From the NCBI GenBank assembly GCA_934196075.1, contig CAKPVW010000020.1:1-32522 (forward strand): 32,522 nt of DNA, read 5' to 3'. The position numbers and the translations under genes were made by a program. The first letter of the stretch is position 1. Every line of letters starts with the position of its first letter. The notes below the pieces were generated by a model. It worked only from the letters and a program-made list of their open reading frames with translations, searched no databases and was not told where the DNA came from. This DNA is from an uncultured Anaerovibrio sp. (lineage in GTDB: Bacteria > Bacillota > Negativicutes > Selenomonadales > Selenomonadaceae). Shown here piece after piece: positions 1 through 7,508 of this stretch.

Positions 1-9
1 TGATATAAT
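1..9 (+). promoter_or_regulatory. Extended -10 element of the LysR gene promoter
   Basis: The window opens with TGATATAAT, an extended -10 (TGN followed by a perfect TATAAT at 4-9). It lies about 65 bp upstream of the LysR start, so a transcript would begin near 16. Any -35 lies outside the window. Confidence 0.5.
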
Positions 10-73
10 AATAACCAAATAACTCGAATTTATTATCATCAACCTATTTTTTTGCATTGGAGTGATACAATCT

Positions 74-952
74 ATGGAGTTACGGCAATTAGAATATTTT
101 CAGATGGCTAGTCGCCTGAAGAACATTACCAGAGCTGCCGAGCGCCTCAATGTTTCCCAGCCCAATATTACAGTTGCTATCAAAAAACTGGAATCTGAAT
201 TGGGAATCAAGCTTTTTGATCGCAGTCAAAAGCAGCTGTCCCTGACCCCGGAAGGTCATATTTTTCTTAACCGCATTGAGTTGGCCCTGCGCAGCATTAA
301 CGATGCAGTCTTAGAGGTCAATGATTACAAGCAGCTTCAAAAAGGAACCATCAAAATTGGTATTCCATCCATGATTGGAGCCTACTTATTCCCAAAGATT
401 TTTTCCAGCTTCCAACACCTCTATCCTCATTTAGATATTTATCTTTATGAGGAAGGATCCATGGCCATTCGTGAAAAGCTGGAACGGGATGAGCTGGACT
501 TTGGCATTGTCATTATTTCTGATGCCTCTGCCAGCCTACAGCTTTTACCTATGTCCAGGAATCAAATTATGGCCTGCATTCCTGAAAAGCATCCATTAGC
601 TGCCCATCAATCTATTTCTATTAATGATATAGCCAATGCTGATTTAATTATGTTGAAGGAAGGCTCCTTTCTGCGTCAGCTGGTGTTAAGTAAAATAAAA
701 AGAGCTAATATTGCTCCGGAAATTGTGCTGGAATCCAATCAGATTGAGACTGTCAAGGGGCTTATTGCTTCCAATGTAGGTATTGCCTTCCTTTTGGACT
801 TTATAGCCAAGGGATCCCCTGGTATTAGGGCTGTACCTTTTGACGAGCCTCTTTATGTTGATTTGGGCTTGGCTTGGAAAAAAGACAGATATATCAGTAA
901 TGCAGCTCAGTCCTTTATAGATTTCTGTCGCACTACTATGCAGAATGGCTAA
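74..952 (+). CDS. LysR-family transcriptional regulator
   Basis: A LysR-type regulator of 292 residues, the usual family length. The N-terminus (MELRQLEYF, then an AAERLNVSQPNIT helix-turn-helix around residues 25-37) is the canonical LysR DNA-binding domain. The rest is the periplasmic-binding-protein-like effector domain, starting near KGTIKIGIP. I chose ATG at 74 over the in-frame GTG at 62 because the family starts with MELRQL and GGAG at 59-62 can serve as ribosome site, although its spacing of about 11 is long. It is tandem to and upstream of dapL, so dapL is a possible target, but nothing in the sequence proves this. The effector is unknown. Confidence 0.9.
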   Translation: MELRQLEYFQMASRLKNITRAAERLNVSQPNITVAIKKLESELGIKLFDRSQKQLSLTPEGHIFLNRIELALRSINDAVLEVNDYKQLQKGTIKIGIPSMIGAYLFPKIFSSFQHLYPHLDIYLYEEGSMAIREKLERDELDFGIVIISDASASLQLLPMSRNQIMACIPEKHPLAAHQSISINDIANADLIMLKEGSFLRQLVLSKIKRANIAPEIVLESNQIETVKGLIASNVGIAFLLDFIAKGSPGIRAVPFDEPLYVDLGLAWKKDRYISNAAQSFIDFCRTTMQNG

Positions 953-969
953 AACTTTTCACTAAATTC

Positions 970-998
970 TTTACAAAAGTTTCTCATTCTGCTACACT
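970..998 (+). promoter_or_regulatory. Probable dapL promoter
   Basis: TTTACA (970-975), a 17-bp spacer and TACACT (993-998) form a good sigma-A-type promoter just after the LysR stop. Transcription would begin near 1005 and give a leader of about 115 nt before dapL. A short inverted repeat, CTGAAA (1004-1009) with TTTCAG (1018-1023), lies at the predicted start and could be an operator or a small RNA hairpin. Confidence 0.55.
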
Positions 999-1032
999 AC
1001 AAACTGAAAATAGACAATTTCAGACACCAACG

Positions 1033-1096
1033 CAGGTGACAGAGAAGCTAGGATGACATACTACATTCCCTGGCTCTGTGTCACCTGTTTTTATTT
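1033..1096 (+). terminator. Terminator-like hairpin in the dapL leader (possible attenuator)
   Basis: CAGGTGACA (1033-1041) pairs perfectly with TGTCACCTG (1079-1087). An inner stem pairs AGCTAGG (1046-1052) with CCTGGCT (1069-1075) through one G-U, and TTTTTATTT (1088-1096) follows. This is the form of an intrinsic terminator. It lies downstream of the promoter at 970-998, and only 32 bp separate its arm from the dapL ATG. It therefore sits in the dapL transcript, either as an attenuator or as a terminator of LysR read-through. Confidence 0.6.
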
Positions 1097-1119
1097 ACCC
1101 GCTATAAGGAGGAAAGTTT

Positions 1120-2349
1120 ATGGCAAATATAAATGATAATTATCTCAAGCTGGCAGGAAGCTATCTTTTTCGGGAAACAGCTCACCGCCGAGCTGCTTTC
1201 ATAGAGGCACATCCTGAGGCCGATGTGATTTCTCTAGGCATTGGTGATGTTACGCTGCCTTTGCCCCAGGCTTGTATTCAGGCTATGCACAAGGCTGTTG
1301 ATGAAATGGCTTCCCCAGATACCTTCCGGGGCTATGGCCCAGAGCAGGGCTATAGCTTCCTCGTTGATAAAATCATTGAGCATAACTACAAAGACCTAGG
1401 TATTGCTGCGGATGAAATTTTTGTTTCTGATGGAGCCAAAAGCGACTGTGGCAATATACAGGAAATTTTTAGTGTGGACAATACCATTGCCATTACAGAT
1501 CCTGTTTATCCAGTATATCTAGATACCAATGTTATGGCAGGCCGTACCGGCACCCTGCAGCCAGATGGCCGCTATACAGGTGTTACCTACCTTCCTTGCA
1601 ATGCAGAAAACAATTTCTGTCCAGAATTGCCTGAAAAACGGGTAGACCTCATTTATCTCTGCTGCCCTAACAATCCTACCGGTACTACTCTCACCAAGTC
1701 TCAGCTAAAGAAGTGGGTAGATTATGCTCTGGAAAATGACTCCATCATTCTCTTTGATGCTGCCTATAATGCCTATATTACTGAGGATGATGTGCCTCGC
1801 AGTATTTTTGAAATTCCTGGTGCCAAGGATTGCGCCATTGAGTTCCGCTCCTTCTCTAAGACCGCTGGCTTTACTGGTACCCGCTGTGGTTATATAGTTC
1901 TGCCTAAAACTGTAACTGGCAAAACTGCTGATGGCAAGCGTCAAGCTCTTAATCCTTTATGGAATCGCCGGCATACCACCAAATTTAATGGTACCGCCTA
2001 TATTGTTCAGCGTGGTGCTGAGGCTGTCTTTAGCCCAGAGGGCCAGCAGCAGGTCAAGGAAATGATTGGCTATTATATGGAAAATGCCAGAATTATCCGT
2101 GAAGGTCTGCAAGCCATTGGCGTCAAGGCCTTTGGCGGCGTCAATGCACCTTATATCTGGCTTCAAACCCCAGATAATATGCCATCCTGGGATTTCTTCG
2201 ACAAACTCCTGAATGATGTACATATTGTTGGTACTCCCGGTGCTGGCTTTGGTCCATGCGGTGAAGGGTATTTCCGCCTTACCTCCTTTGGCAATCGTGA
2301 AAAGACCATTGAGGCTGTGGAGAGAATCCGCAACAATCTGAAGTTCTAA
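1120..2349 (+). CDS. dapL: LL-diaminopimelate aminotransferase
   Basis: A PLP-dependent fold-type I aminotransferase of 409 residues, full length for DapL. It converts tetrahydrodipicolinate plus glutamate to LL-2,6-diaminopimelate in one step, bypassing the acyl-blocked DapD/DapC/DapE route, and so supplies lysine and peptidoglycan precursor in the cytoplasm. Visible motifs are the CPNNPTG loop (182-188) and the Schiff-base lysine in [10 protein letters not shown] (K247). The N-terminal [13 protein letters not shown] is typical of DapL. GGAGGA lies about 6 bases before the ATG at 1120. A hairpin leader precedes it and a terminator follows it. The nearest alternative, another class I aminotransferase, is less likely given the N-terminus and the [10 protein letters not shown] context. 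Confidence 0.92.
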   Translation: MANINDNYLKLAGSYLFRETAHRRAAFIEAHPEADVISLGIGDVTLPLPQACIQAMHKAVDEMASPDTFRGYGPEQGYSFLVDKIIEHNYKDLGIAADEIFVSDGAKSDCGNIQEIFSVDNTIAITDPVYPVYLDTNVMAGRTGTLQPDGRYTGVTYLPCNAENNFCPELPEKRVDLIYLCCPNNPTGTTLTKSQLKKWVDYALENDSIILFDAAYNAYITEDDVPRSIFEIPGAKDCAIEFRSFSKTAGFTGTRCGYIVLPKTVTGKTADGKRQALNPLWNRRHTTKFNGTAYIVQRGAEAVFSPEGQQQVKEMIGYYMENARIIREGLQAIGVKAFGGVNAPYIWLQTPDNMPSWDFFDKLLNDVHIVGTPGAGFGPCGEGYFRLTSFGNREKTIEAVERIRNNLKF

Positions 2350-2353
2350 AATC

Positions 2354-2383
2354 TTGACAGTCTAATATACGAATATATACAAT
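2354..2383 (+). promoter_or_regulatory. Probable promoter of the DUF815 ATPase gene
   Basis: A perfect -35 TTGACA (2354-2359), an 18-bp spacer and TACAAT (2378-2383) begin four bases after the dapL stop. The predicted start near 2390 falls inside the left arm of the dapL terminator hairpin, so promoter and terminator overlap. Confidence 0.6.
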
Positions 2384-2386
2384 AAT

Positions 2387-2431
2387 AGAGGCTGTTGCAT
2401 TAGCTTTAAATGCAGCAACCTCTGTTTATTT
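2387..2431 (+). terminator. dapL intrinsic terminator, overlapping the next promoter
   Basis: The left arm 2387-2400 pairs with the right arm 2410-2423 over 14 positions, with one A-C mismatch and one G-U. The loop is 9 nt and TTTATTT (2425-2431) follows. It lies about 40 nt after the dapL stop and directly upstream of the ribosome site AAGGAGG (2434-2440) of the next gene. Confidence 0.65.
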
Positions 2432-2449
2432 GTAAGGAGGATTTCTTAT

Positions 2450-3700
2450 ATGGTTACATTGGATCTACAAAATCTGCTGGTATGCAGGAATATCTTGAAG
2501 GACAAGCTTATACAGGAGCTGGATGCTGCTGTTTCCTCCCCAGAGGATTTGACTCTAGCCCATCGCTTTGCTGGCCATCTTTTGGAAAAGGCTGAGGAAG
2601 AGGGCTGGAGTGGCAATCTAATTCGGGATCTTTTTCTGAATCTATTGAGTCAGGAGGGATGTCTGGCTGCCAAAATGGCAGAGGCATCTCAGGGACAAAT
2701 TGGAGCCAGCCTTCATCAAGCCTTTATCCATGATATGAAAAAGCTGCTGCCTGCTTTACTGGAAAAGGCCAGTGAGGTTGTCAATGTCAATATATTGGAT
2801 GATTATATACCTTCTCTACCTCACAAGCTGGAGGCTACAGCATATTTGGAACAAAAGCTGCAGGGTAAAAATACTCCTGAGGAAATTACTCAGGTATTTG
2901 TAGACTATTATACAAAATATGGCTATGGCGAAATTGCGTCCTACCCTGCCTTCTGCTGGAATTCCAAAAAACAGCGTCTACAGGGCATACGTCATTTTGA
3001 AGCAATGGATTTTGCGGATCTAATTGGCTACGAATTCCAAAAGGAACAGCTTATTAACAACACTCTGGCCTTTATCAATCATCGTCCAGCTAACAATGTG
3101 CTATTGGTAGGTGCTAGAGGTACCGGCAAATCCTCTGGTGTCAAGGCTCTGGCCAAGGCATATTACAGCAATGGCCTACGTTTAATTCAGATGCAGAAAT
3201 CACAGCTTAGTGATTTGCCAGGCATTATGGCCAATCTGCGACAATTTGCCAGCAAGAGATTTATTATCTTCTTTGATGATCTTTCCTTCGAGGAATCTGA
3301 CAGCGATTACAAATATCTAAAATCTGCCATTGAGGGCGGTGTAGAGTCCAAGCCAGAGAATGTGCTTATCTATGCCACCTCCAATCGCCGCCATCTTATT
3401 AAGGAAACCTGGCATGATAGAAATAGCGAGCAGGATGAAATGTTCCGCAATGACAGCATCAATGAAACTATTTCCCTATCTGACCGCTTCGGCCTGATTA
3501 TCAATTATATTGAGCCAAATCAGCAAGAGTATCTAGCCATTATTGACCATTTCCTGCGTCAAGAGGGTATTCAGCTTGACCCAGAGGAATTGCGCATAGA
3601 GGGCAATCGCTGGTATATGAACCATTCTGGTCGATCTGGACGCACCGCCCGCCAGTTTGTCACCCACTATATAGGCCAAATGAAGCTAGAAAATAACTAA
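2450..3700 (+). CDS. DUF815-family AAA+ ATP-binding protein
   Basis: A 416-residue ATPase of the DUF815 family (AAA+ superfamily), whose cellular role is not established. The N-terminal 190 residues are helical. The nucleotide-binding core has Walker A GARGTGKS (221-228) and Walker B FIIFFDDLSF (271-280, acidic pair D276-D277), then a sensor-like IYATSNRRHL segment and a C-terminal lid region with GRSGRTARQF. AAGGAGG nine bases before the ATG fixes the start. The gene has its own promoter-like sequence and a strong terminator, so it is probably monocistronic. It is convergent with the R-M island. I see no partner gene that would indicate its substrate. Confidence 0.85.
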   Translation: MVTLDLQNLLVCRNILKDKLIQELDAAVSSPEDLTLAHRFAGHLLEKAEEEGWSGNLIRDLFLNLLSQEGCLAAKMAEASQGQIGASLHQAFIHDMKKLLPALLEKASEVVNVNILDDYIPSLPHKLEATAYLEQKLQGKNTPEEITQVFVDYYTKYGYGEIASYPAFCWNSKKQRLQGIRHFEAMDFADLIGYEFQKEQLINNTLAFINHRPANNVLLVGARGTGKSSGVKALAKAYYSNGLRLIQMQKSQLSDLPGIMANLRQFASKRFIIFFDDLSFEESDSDYKYLKSAIEGGVESKPENVLIYATSNRRHLIKETWHDRNSEQDEMFRNDSINETISLSDRFGLIINYIEPNQQEYLAIIDHFLRQEGIQLDPEELRIEGNRWYMNHSGRSGRTARQFVTHYIGQMKLENN

Positions 3701-3708
3701 TCCCTACA
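3699..3708 (+). repeat. Left copy of a 10-bp direct repeat flanking the R-M island
   Basis: AATCCCTACA overlaps the stop codon of the DUF815 gene. The same 10 bases recur at 8458-8467, inside the terminator beyond the restriction-enzyme gene. The two copies bracket the whole accessory island. This may be an insertion footprint, a shared terminator remnant, or chance. Confidence 0.35.
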
Positions 3709-3717
3709 AGTCAATAG

Positions 3718-3777
3718 AAATACTCCCTCCACTAAGGATTACATGTACCATCTAAAGTGGAGGGAGTATTTTATTTT
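3718..3777. terminator. Strong, probably bidirectional terminator
   Basis: A perfect stem pairs 3718-3733 with 3756-3771 (arm core ACTCCCTCCACT), with a 22-nt loop and TTTATTTT on the + strand. It ends the DUF815 transcript. Read on the - strand the hairpin is followed by TTTCTATT, so it may also stop the convergent R-M transcript that ends at 3852. Confidence 0.8.
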
Positions 3778-3851
3778 GCCAATTTATTGCCGGATTCATT
3801 ATAACTAGCTAAAAAGTGTTTGACAACTATTATTTAAATAATTGCATATAG

Positions 3852-4868
3852 CTATTTGTCATTTTGCAACACTTTTTCGTCCTTTTCTTTGTTTGCATCT
3901 GACAAAGCTAAAACATCTTCTTTATTATAGCTTATCTGTCCTTCTGGACTAATTGAAATTATATTATGTGCAGTGACCGTAAAATTATTATGATTATCTT
4001 GAATTGATTTCAGACAATCAATAAAATACTGCGAATTCATTTCAGGATGTATAGCTTCTATTAATTGTGAACCACTTTCAGTAAAAACATGCACTAATAT
4101 GCTAATTGTTTGTTTTCGCTCTTCTTTTCCAACAATTAATCCAAGTAACCCAGAATTATATATAATATATGATTCTTTGGCAGATGCAGCTATTTCTAAT
4201 GACAGAGACTGTGTTGTCATTAATCCACATTCTTCTAACTCTAAAATATGTGAAAAATACACACCATGCTTATTGAGTATACTGTCTTCACTCAAAATGA
4301 ATTTCCTCCCACCAGTTTGCAAAGCTAAAGAAGAAACCATCTGGAAATTTTTTGCTTCTTTTTGTGTCATATTTTTCAGTTTTTCTAATGTACGAAAAGA
4401 ATATGTATCGGGCTGCTTTATTTCTCCTGCTAAAATATGTCCCCATATCGTTTGCATATCTTTGTCGCTAATATTTTCAACTGAATTAAAAAAACGAAAC
4501 ATCCAATCCGGGTTCACTGGTTTAGAACTAACATTTTCAACATTCTCCAATTCTTCATAAGCATTATCAACTACTGCTTCAATATTTTGTTGCTTAGTAA
4601 TTTCTTGATATGTTAACCGAACAGATGCTCTTTTCACAATTTGCTCAAAATCACTGGTATCAATCGAAACTCCTGTTGAGCCATATACTATTGGAACATC
4701 GCTATTATTACGAACTGTATCTGATATTACTTGCAGTTCATACGCTTTAGCATCTGCCATATTCCTAATGTGTTTAGGCTCATATACTTTTCCAATGGCT
4801 CCTGAAACAGCTTCAATCAATTTTTCTGCTGGTGATACAAGAGCTTGTACCATCTCGGTAGTTCCCAT
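3852..4868 (-). CDS. DUF2806-domain protein associated with the R-M island
   Basis: A 338-residue protein of unknown function that I assign to the DUF2806 family. The assignment rests on the central block PDWMFRFFNSVENISD, IWGHILAGEI, and SFRTLEKLKNMTQKEAKNF (about residues 118-178), which is characteristic. The N-terminus (about 1-50) is predicted helical, followed by a charged region. No signal peptide, membrane span or nuclease motif is evident. AAGGAGG seven bases before the ATG supports the start. It is the last gene of the leftward methylase series, 88 bp after the DpnA-like gene, which suggests co-transcription. A role in defence is inferred only from this position. The C-terminus is lysine and aspartate rich. 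Confidence 0.7.
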   Translation of the reverse strand: MGTTEMVQALVSPAEKLIEAVSGAIGKVYEPKHIRNMADAKAYELQVISDTVRNNSDVPIVYGSTGVSIDTSDFEQIVKRASVRLTYQEITKQQNIEAVVDNAYEELENVENVSSKPVNPDWMFRFFNSVENISDKDMQTIWGHILAGEIKQPDTYSFRTLEKLKNMTQKEAKNFQMVSSLALQTGGRKFILSEDSILNKHGVYFSHILELEECGLMTTQSLSLEIAASAKESYIIYNSGLLGLIVGKEERKQTISILVHVFTESGSQLIEAIHPEMNSQYFIDCLKSIQDNHNNFTVTAHNIISISPEGQISYNKEDVLALSDANKEKDEKVLQNDK

Positions 4869-4956
4869 CTTTCGTCCTCCTTATGCTCATAAGTATATAT
4901 TAATTCCTTGAGGCAATGTGACTACTTTATTTATACCATATCATTTTTGTTTATAT

Positions 4957-5760
4957 CTATTTGCAATTTAATGCCTTCTCCAATCTTTTCTTGGATATTT
5001 TCAAATATTCCTCACAAATATCTATTCCAATAAACTTCCGCCCAAATCTTACTGCTTCCACTCCGGTAGTTCCAGAACCACAAAAAGGATCTAAGATAAT
5101 TTGTCCTTTCTCAGTAGAAGCCAACACAATCTTTTCAAGCAGATATTTTGGCTTTTGTGTAGGATGCTTTCCTTCCCTTTTTTCAGAAGGCTTTGTCAGT
5201 GTTCCTGTCCATACATCCTTCATCTGCTTACCATCATTCATTTCCTTCATTTTATGGTAGTCAAAAAAATACCTAGACTTCTTTTCATTCTTCTTTGCCC
5301 ATAAAATTGTCTCCGTAGAATGTGTAAAGCATCGACATGCTAAATTTGGTGGTGGATTTGTTTTTTGCCATATTATATTATTTATTATTTTAAAACCTTC
5401 CTGCTCCAATGCCATACCAATGGAATATATATTATGCAAGGTTCCCGATATCCATATCGTACCATTTGGCTTTAACACTTTCTTACATAGATTAATCCAT
5501 TTTCTGTTAAACTTATGTTTTTCTGCAATGGTGGTTCCATTATCCGAAAGCCTATCCCATGATCCTTTATTTACTGAAACCATTTTTCCACCCTGACATG
5601 TAATACCATTGTTACTTAAAAAATATGGCGGATCAGCAAATATCATATCTACAGATTCTCTTTTCATCTTTACCAGAATCTTAAAGATATCACCTAATAT
5701 TAATTGAGATTTTTCTGTCTTATAGTATAATGACACTTTCTTAATGAATAAGTTTTCCAT
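4957..5760 (-). CDS. DpnA-like DNA adenine methyltransferase (second GATC methylase)
   Basis: A 267-residue beta-class amino-methyltransferase. The catalytic motif FADPPYFLSNNG (DPPY at 43-46) precedes the AdoMet-binding motif DPFCGSGTTG (224-233), which is the beta order. The sequence strongly resembles M.DpnIIB (DpnA), the second methylase of DpnII-type systems. DpnA can methylate adenine in GATC on single-stranded DNA and protects incoming transforming DNA. Conserved blocks include SWDRLSD, GTLHNIY and GKHPTQKP. The ATG has AGGGAG just upstream. It follows the DpnM-like gene by 42 bp, the same M1-M2 order as in DpnII. GATC specificity is inferred from homology. Confidence 0.85.
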   Translation of the reverse strand: MENLFIKKVSLYYKTEKSQLILGDIFKILVKMKRESVDMIFADPPYFLSNNGITCQGGKMVSVNKGSWDRLSDNGTTIAEKHKFNRKWINLCKKVLKPNGTIWISGTLHNIYSIGMALEQEGFKIINNIIWQKTNPPPNLACRCFTHSTETILWAKKNEKKSRYFFDYHKMKEMNDGKQMKDVWTGTLTKPSEKREGKHPTQKPKYLLEKIVLASTEKGQIILDPFCGSGTTGVEAVRFGRKFIGIDICEEYLKISKKRLEKALNCK

Positions 5761-5802
5761 TCTCTAACTCCCTTTACCACATAGTGATACACGGTGTTAT
5801 GA

Positions 5803-6639
5803 TCATGAGTAATTGCATATAATTACTTCTTCACCAACTCTATTAGATGCGTCCGAATTAATCATACGCTTAACACTTACAATATCTATTCTATACCCCT
5901 TGTTACCATATAACTCATTAATCAAATCTGTATTATGATTTGTAAGCATACAATAGCAACCTCTAGCTGTTAATTCATCAAATAGTTTTGCAAGGCGTCC
6001 ATGACTTTCTATATCAAACCCCTCCTTGGTATAGGATTCAAACGATGTAGGATTTAATGGTGCGTATGGGCTATCAATAAATACAAAATCCCCCTTCTTA
6101 GCCTCTTTACAAGCAACCTCAAAATCTCCATCCATAATTTTTACACTCTGTAGATACTCAGAAATTTCCATAATAAGATTTTCATCAACAGAAGCCCTAC
6201 GACTATTATTATACGGAACATTAAAAAGCCCCTTGCCATTTACACGATACAACCCATTAAAGCAGTGTTTATTTATAAATACAAATAATGCCGCCAACTC
6301 TACATCAAACTCCATCTTCATCAATTTGACATTATAATGCTCCCTTAGAGAATAATAATATTCCTTACCGTCCTCCCACATTTCATCGTCCAGCTTCTTT
6401 ATAGCCTTCAAAAATGATTCTGGTGTATTGCAAATCTGCCTATAAGCATTGATAAGTGCCTTATTGATATCGTTTATCAGCGCATTTGCTGGTAGCAATG
6501 AAAATGTTACCGCACCCCCACCTACAAATGGCTCAAAATAATTATTATATTTTTCAGGCATTCTCTCCTTTATCTGAGTCAATAACTGACGTTTGCCGCC
6601 AGCCCATTTCACAAATGGAGCAATACTTGAATTACTCAT
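5803..6639 (-). CDS. Dam/DpnM-type DNA adenine methyltransferase (GATC)
   Basis: A 278-residue alpha-class N6-adenine methyltransferase of the Dam/DpnM family, expected to protect GATC in double-stranded DNA. The order is the alpha one: FVKWAGGKRQLL (9-20), AdoMet motif FEPFVGGG (35-42), target-recognition region with HCFNGLYRVN (125-134), and then catalytic motif IV. Motif IV reads DSPY (189-192) where the family normally has DPPY. The following YAPL and SYTKEGF segments are typical. GAGG eight bases before the ATG supports the start. It lies 26 bp after the third methylase and 42 bp before the DpnA-like gene. Confidence 0.85.
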   Translation of the reverse strand: MSNSSIAPFVKWAGGKRQLLTQIKERMPEKYNNYFEPFVGGGAVTFSLLPANALINDINKALINAYRQICNTPESFLKAIKKLDDEMWEDGKEYYYSLREHYNVKLMKMEFDVELAALFVFINKHCFNGLYRVNGKGLFNVPYNNSRRASVDENLIMEISEYLQSVKIMDGDFEVACKEAKKGDFVFIDSPYAPLNPTSFESYTKEGFDIESHGRLAKLFDELTARGCYCMLTNHNTDLINELYGNKGYRIDIVSVKRMINSDASNRVGEEVIICNYS

Positions 6640-6665
6640 TTATATGTCCTCTTTTCTATATATGA

Positions 6666-7391
6666 TCAATCTCGTTGGAATACAAATATGTATTCATGTG
6701 CCAATAGGAGAAAACTATTGTTTCTTTCCTCCCAATAATCCATGGAATGACAATTATGTTGCTCCTTGATAATAATTTCTTTATTAACAAAACCTTCTTG
6801 CAAAAAGCATTCCATAGTACGAAATCCTAATGGGATAACCTTCCCGTGTTTTCTTATATCGCCAATCATAACAGCACATATTTTTCCTTTTTTCAATACA
6901 CGAAAAGATTCCATCGCCACTTTTTTCATCTCTGCCAAAAATTCATCTACACCAAGCAGTGAAATATCCCCTTCTATTCCTTTACTGTATTTAATAATGT
7001 TAGCATAAGGCGGATGGGTACAGATAAAATCTATATGGCTATCCTTAATGAAATGTAATTCCATAGCACTGCCATTTCGCATAAATATTTTTGAATTTGA
7101 TTTACATTGAAATTGTAAATTTCTTGCTGAAATTGAAACTGCTTGCGGATTAATATCAATCCCCACCGCATTGCGTCTAAGTAACTTTGCCTCAACCAAG
7201 GTGGTTCCACTACCCATAAATTGATCCAAAATCCACTCGCCAGGATTAGAATAACGCAGTATCAAATTTCTGGGTACATATGGTGACCAATTTCCACGGT
7301 ATTTTCCTGAATGCGTTGCCCAACTACCTCTGTCCGGAAACGACCAGACTGTCGTTGGTTCAAGTTTGAAATTATTGGGATGTAAAAGTAT
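6666..7391 (-). CDS. Third DNA methyltransferase of the island, no canonical start codon
   Basis: An N4/N6 amino-methyltransferase. The usable in-frame start TTG at 7265 would remove a conserved N-terminus. Reading upstream in frame gives TTVWSFPDRGSWATHSG and then RGNWSPYVPRNL, which clearly belongs to this protein. An in-frame TGA at 7397-7395 closes the frame, and between it and the conserved region there is no ATG, GTG or TTG. The codon at 7391 is ATA, eight bases after GGGAGG. The ATG at 7398 is in another frame and stops after 9 codons. Counting from 7391, motif I is DQFMGSGTT (56-64) and motif IV is HPPY (126-129). Either an extra base in the TTTT near 7385 shifted the frame, or initiation is non-canonical. 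Specificity is unknown. Confidence 0.7.
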   Translation of the reverse strand: MLLHPNNFKLEPTTVWSFPDRGSWATHSGKYRGNWSPYVPRNLILRYSNPGEWILDQFMGSGTTLVEAKLLRRNAVGIDINPQAVSISARNLQFQCKSNSKIFMRNGSAMELHFIKDSHIDFICTHPPYANIIKYSKGIEGDISLLGVDEFLAEMKKVAMESFRVLKKGKICAVMIGDIRKHGKVIPLGFRTMECFLQEGFVNKEIIIKEQHNCHSMDYWEERNNSFLLLAHEYIFVFQRD

Positions 7392-7435
7392 AAGTCATTC
7401 CTCCCTCAAATGTTCGTCGTTTCATACTATTCTTC

Positions 7436-7452
7436 TTTCACAATAAGTGAAT
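7436..7452. promoter_or_regulatory. Controller-protein box 1
   Basis: The palindrome TTCAC-AATAA-GTGAA (7437-7451) matches the second box at 7482-7496 in arms and spacing. It abuts the -35 of the rightward promoter and covers the predicted start of a leftward one. Binding by the island's XRE protein is inference. Confidence 0.6.
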
Positions 7453-7480
7453 TTATATAAATATCTTCTTATGAGATAAT
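7452..7480 (+). promoter_or_regulatory. Promoter of the controller/restriction genes, overlapping a leftward promoter
   Basis: TTTATA (7452-7457), a 17-bp spacer and GATAAT (7475-7480), preceded by TGA as an extended -10. The predicted start near 7487 lies in box 2. On the other strand, TATAAA (7457-7452) can act as -10 for the methylase operon with a start near 7445, inside box 1, though its -35 is poor. Confidence 0.5.
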
Positions 7481-7497
7481 ATTCACAAATAGTGAAA
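7481..7497. promoter_or_regulatory. Controller-protein box 2
   Basis: The palindrome TTCAC-AAATA-GTGAA (7482-7496) is the second copy of the box, 45 bp centre to centre from box 1. It overlaps the predicted start of the controller/restriction transcript, a position suited to repression. Confidence 0.6.
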
Positions 7498-7508
7498 GAG
7501 GTGTTTGT

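Noticed and set aside
1000..1119. Possible lysine riboswitch or T-box before dapL
   Set aside because: It is too short for a lysine riboswitch, and no T-box AGGGTGG-type element is present. It is reported as an unclassified hairpin leader instead.
3829..3842. Palindrome ATTATTTAAATAAT between the terminator and the DUF2806 gene
   Set aside because: It is pure A/T in an AT-rich stretch with no associated promoter or repeat partner, so chance is likely.
7396..7398. ATG at 7398 as the plain start of the third methylase
   Set aside because: Its frame hits a stop after nine codons. It can be the start only if a base change restores the frame, as described in the findings.
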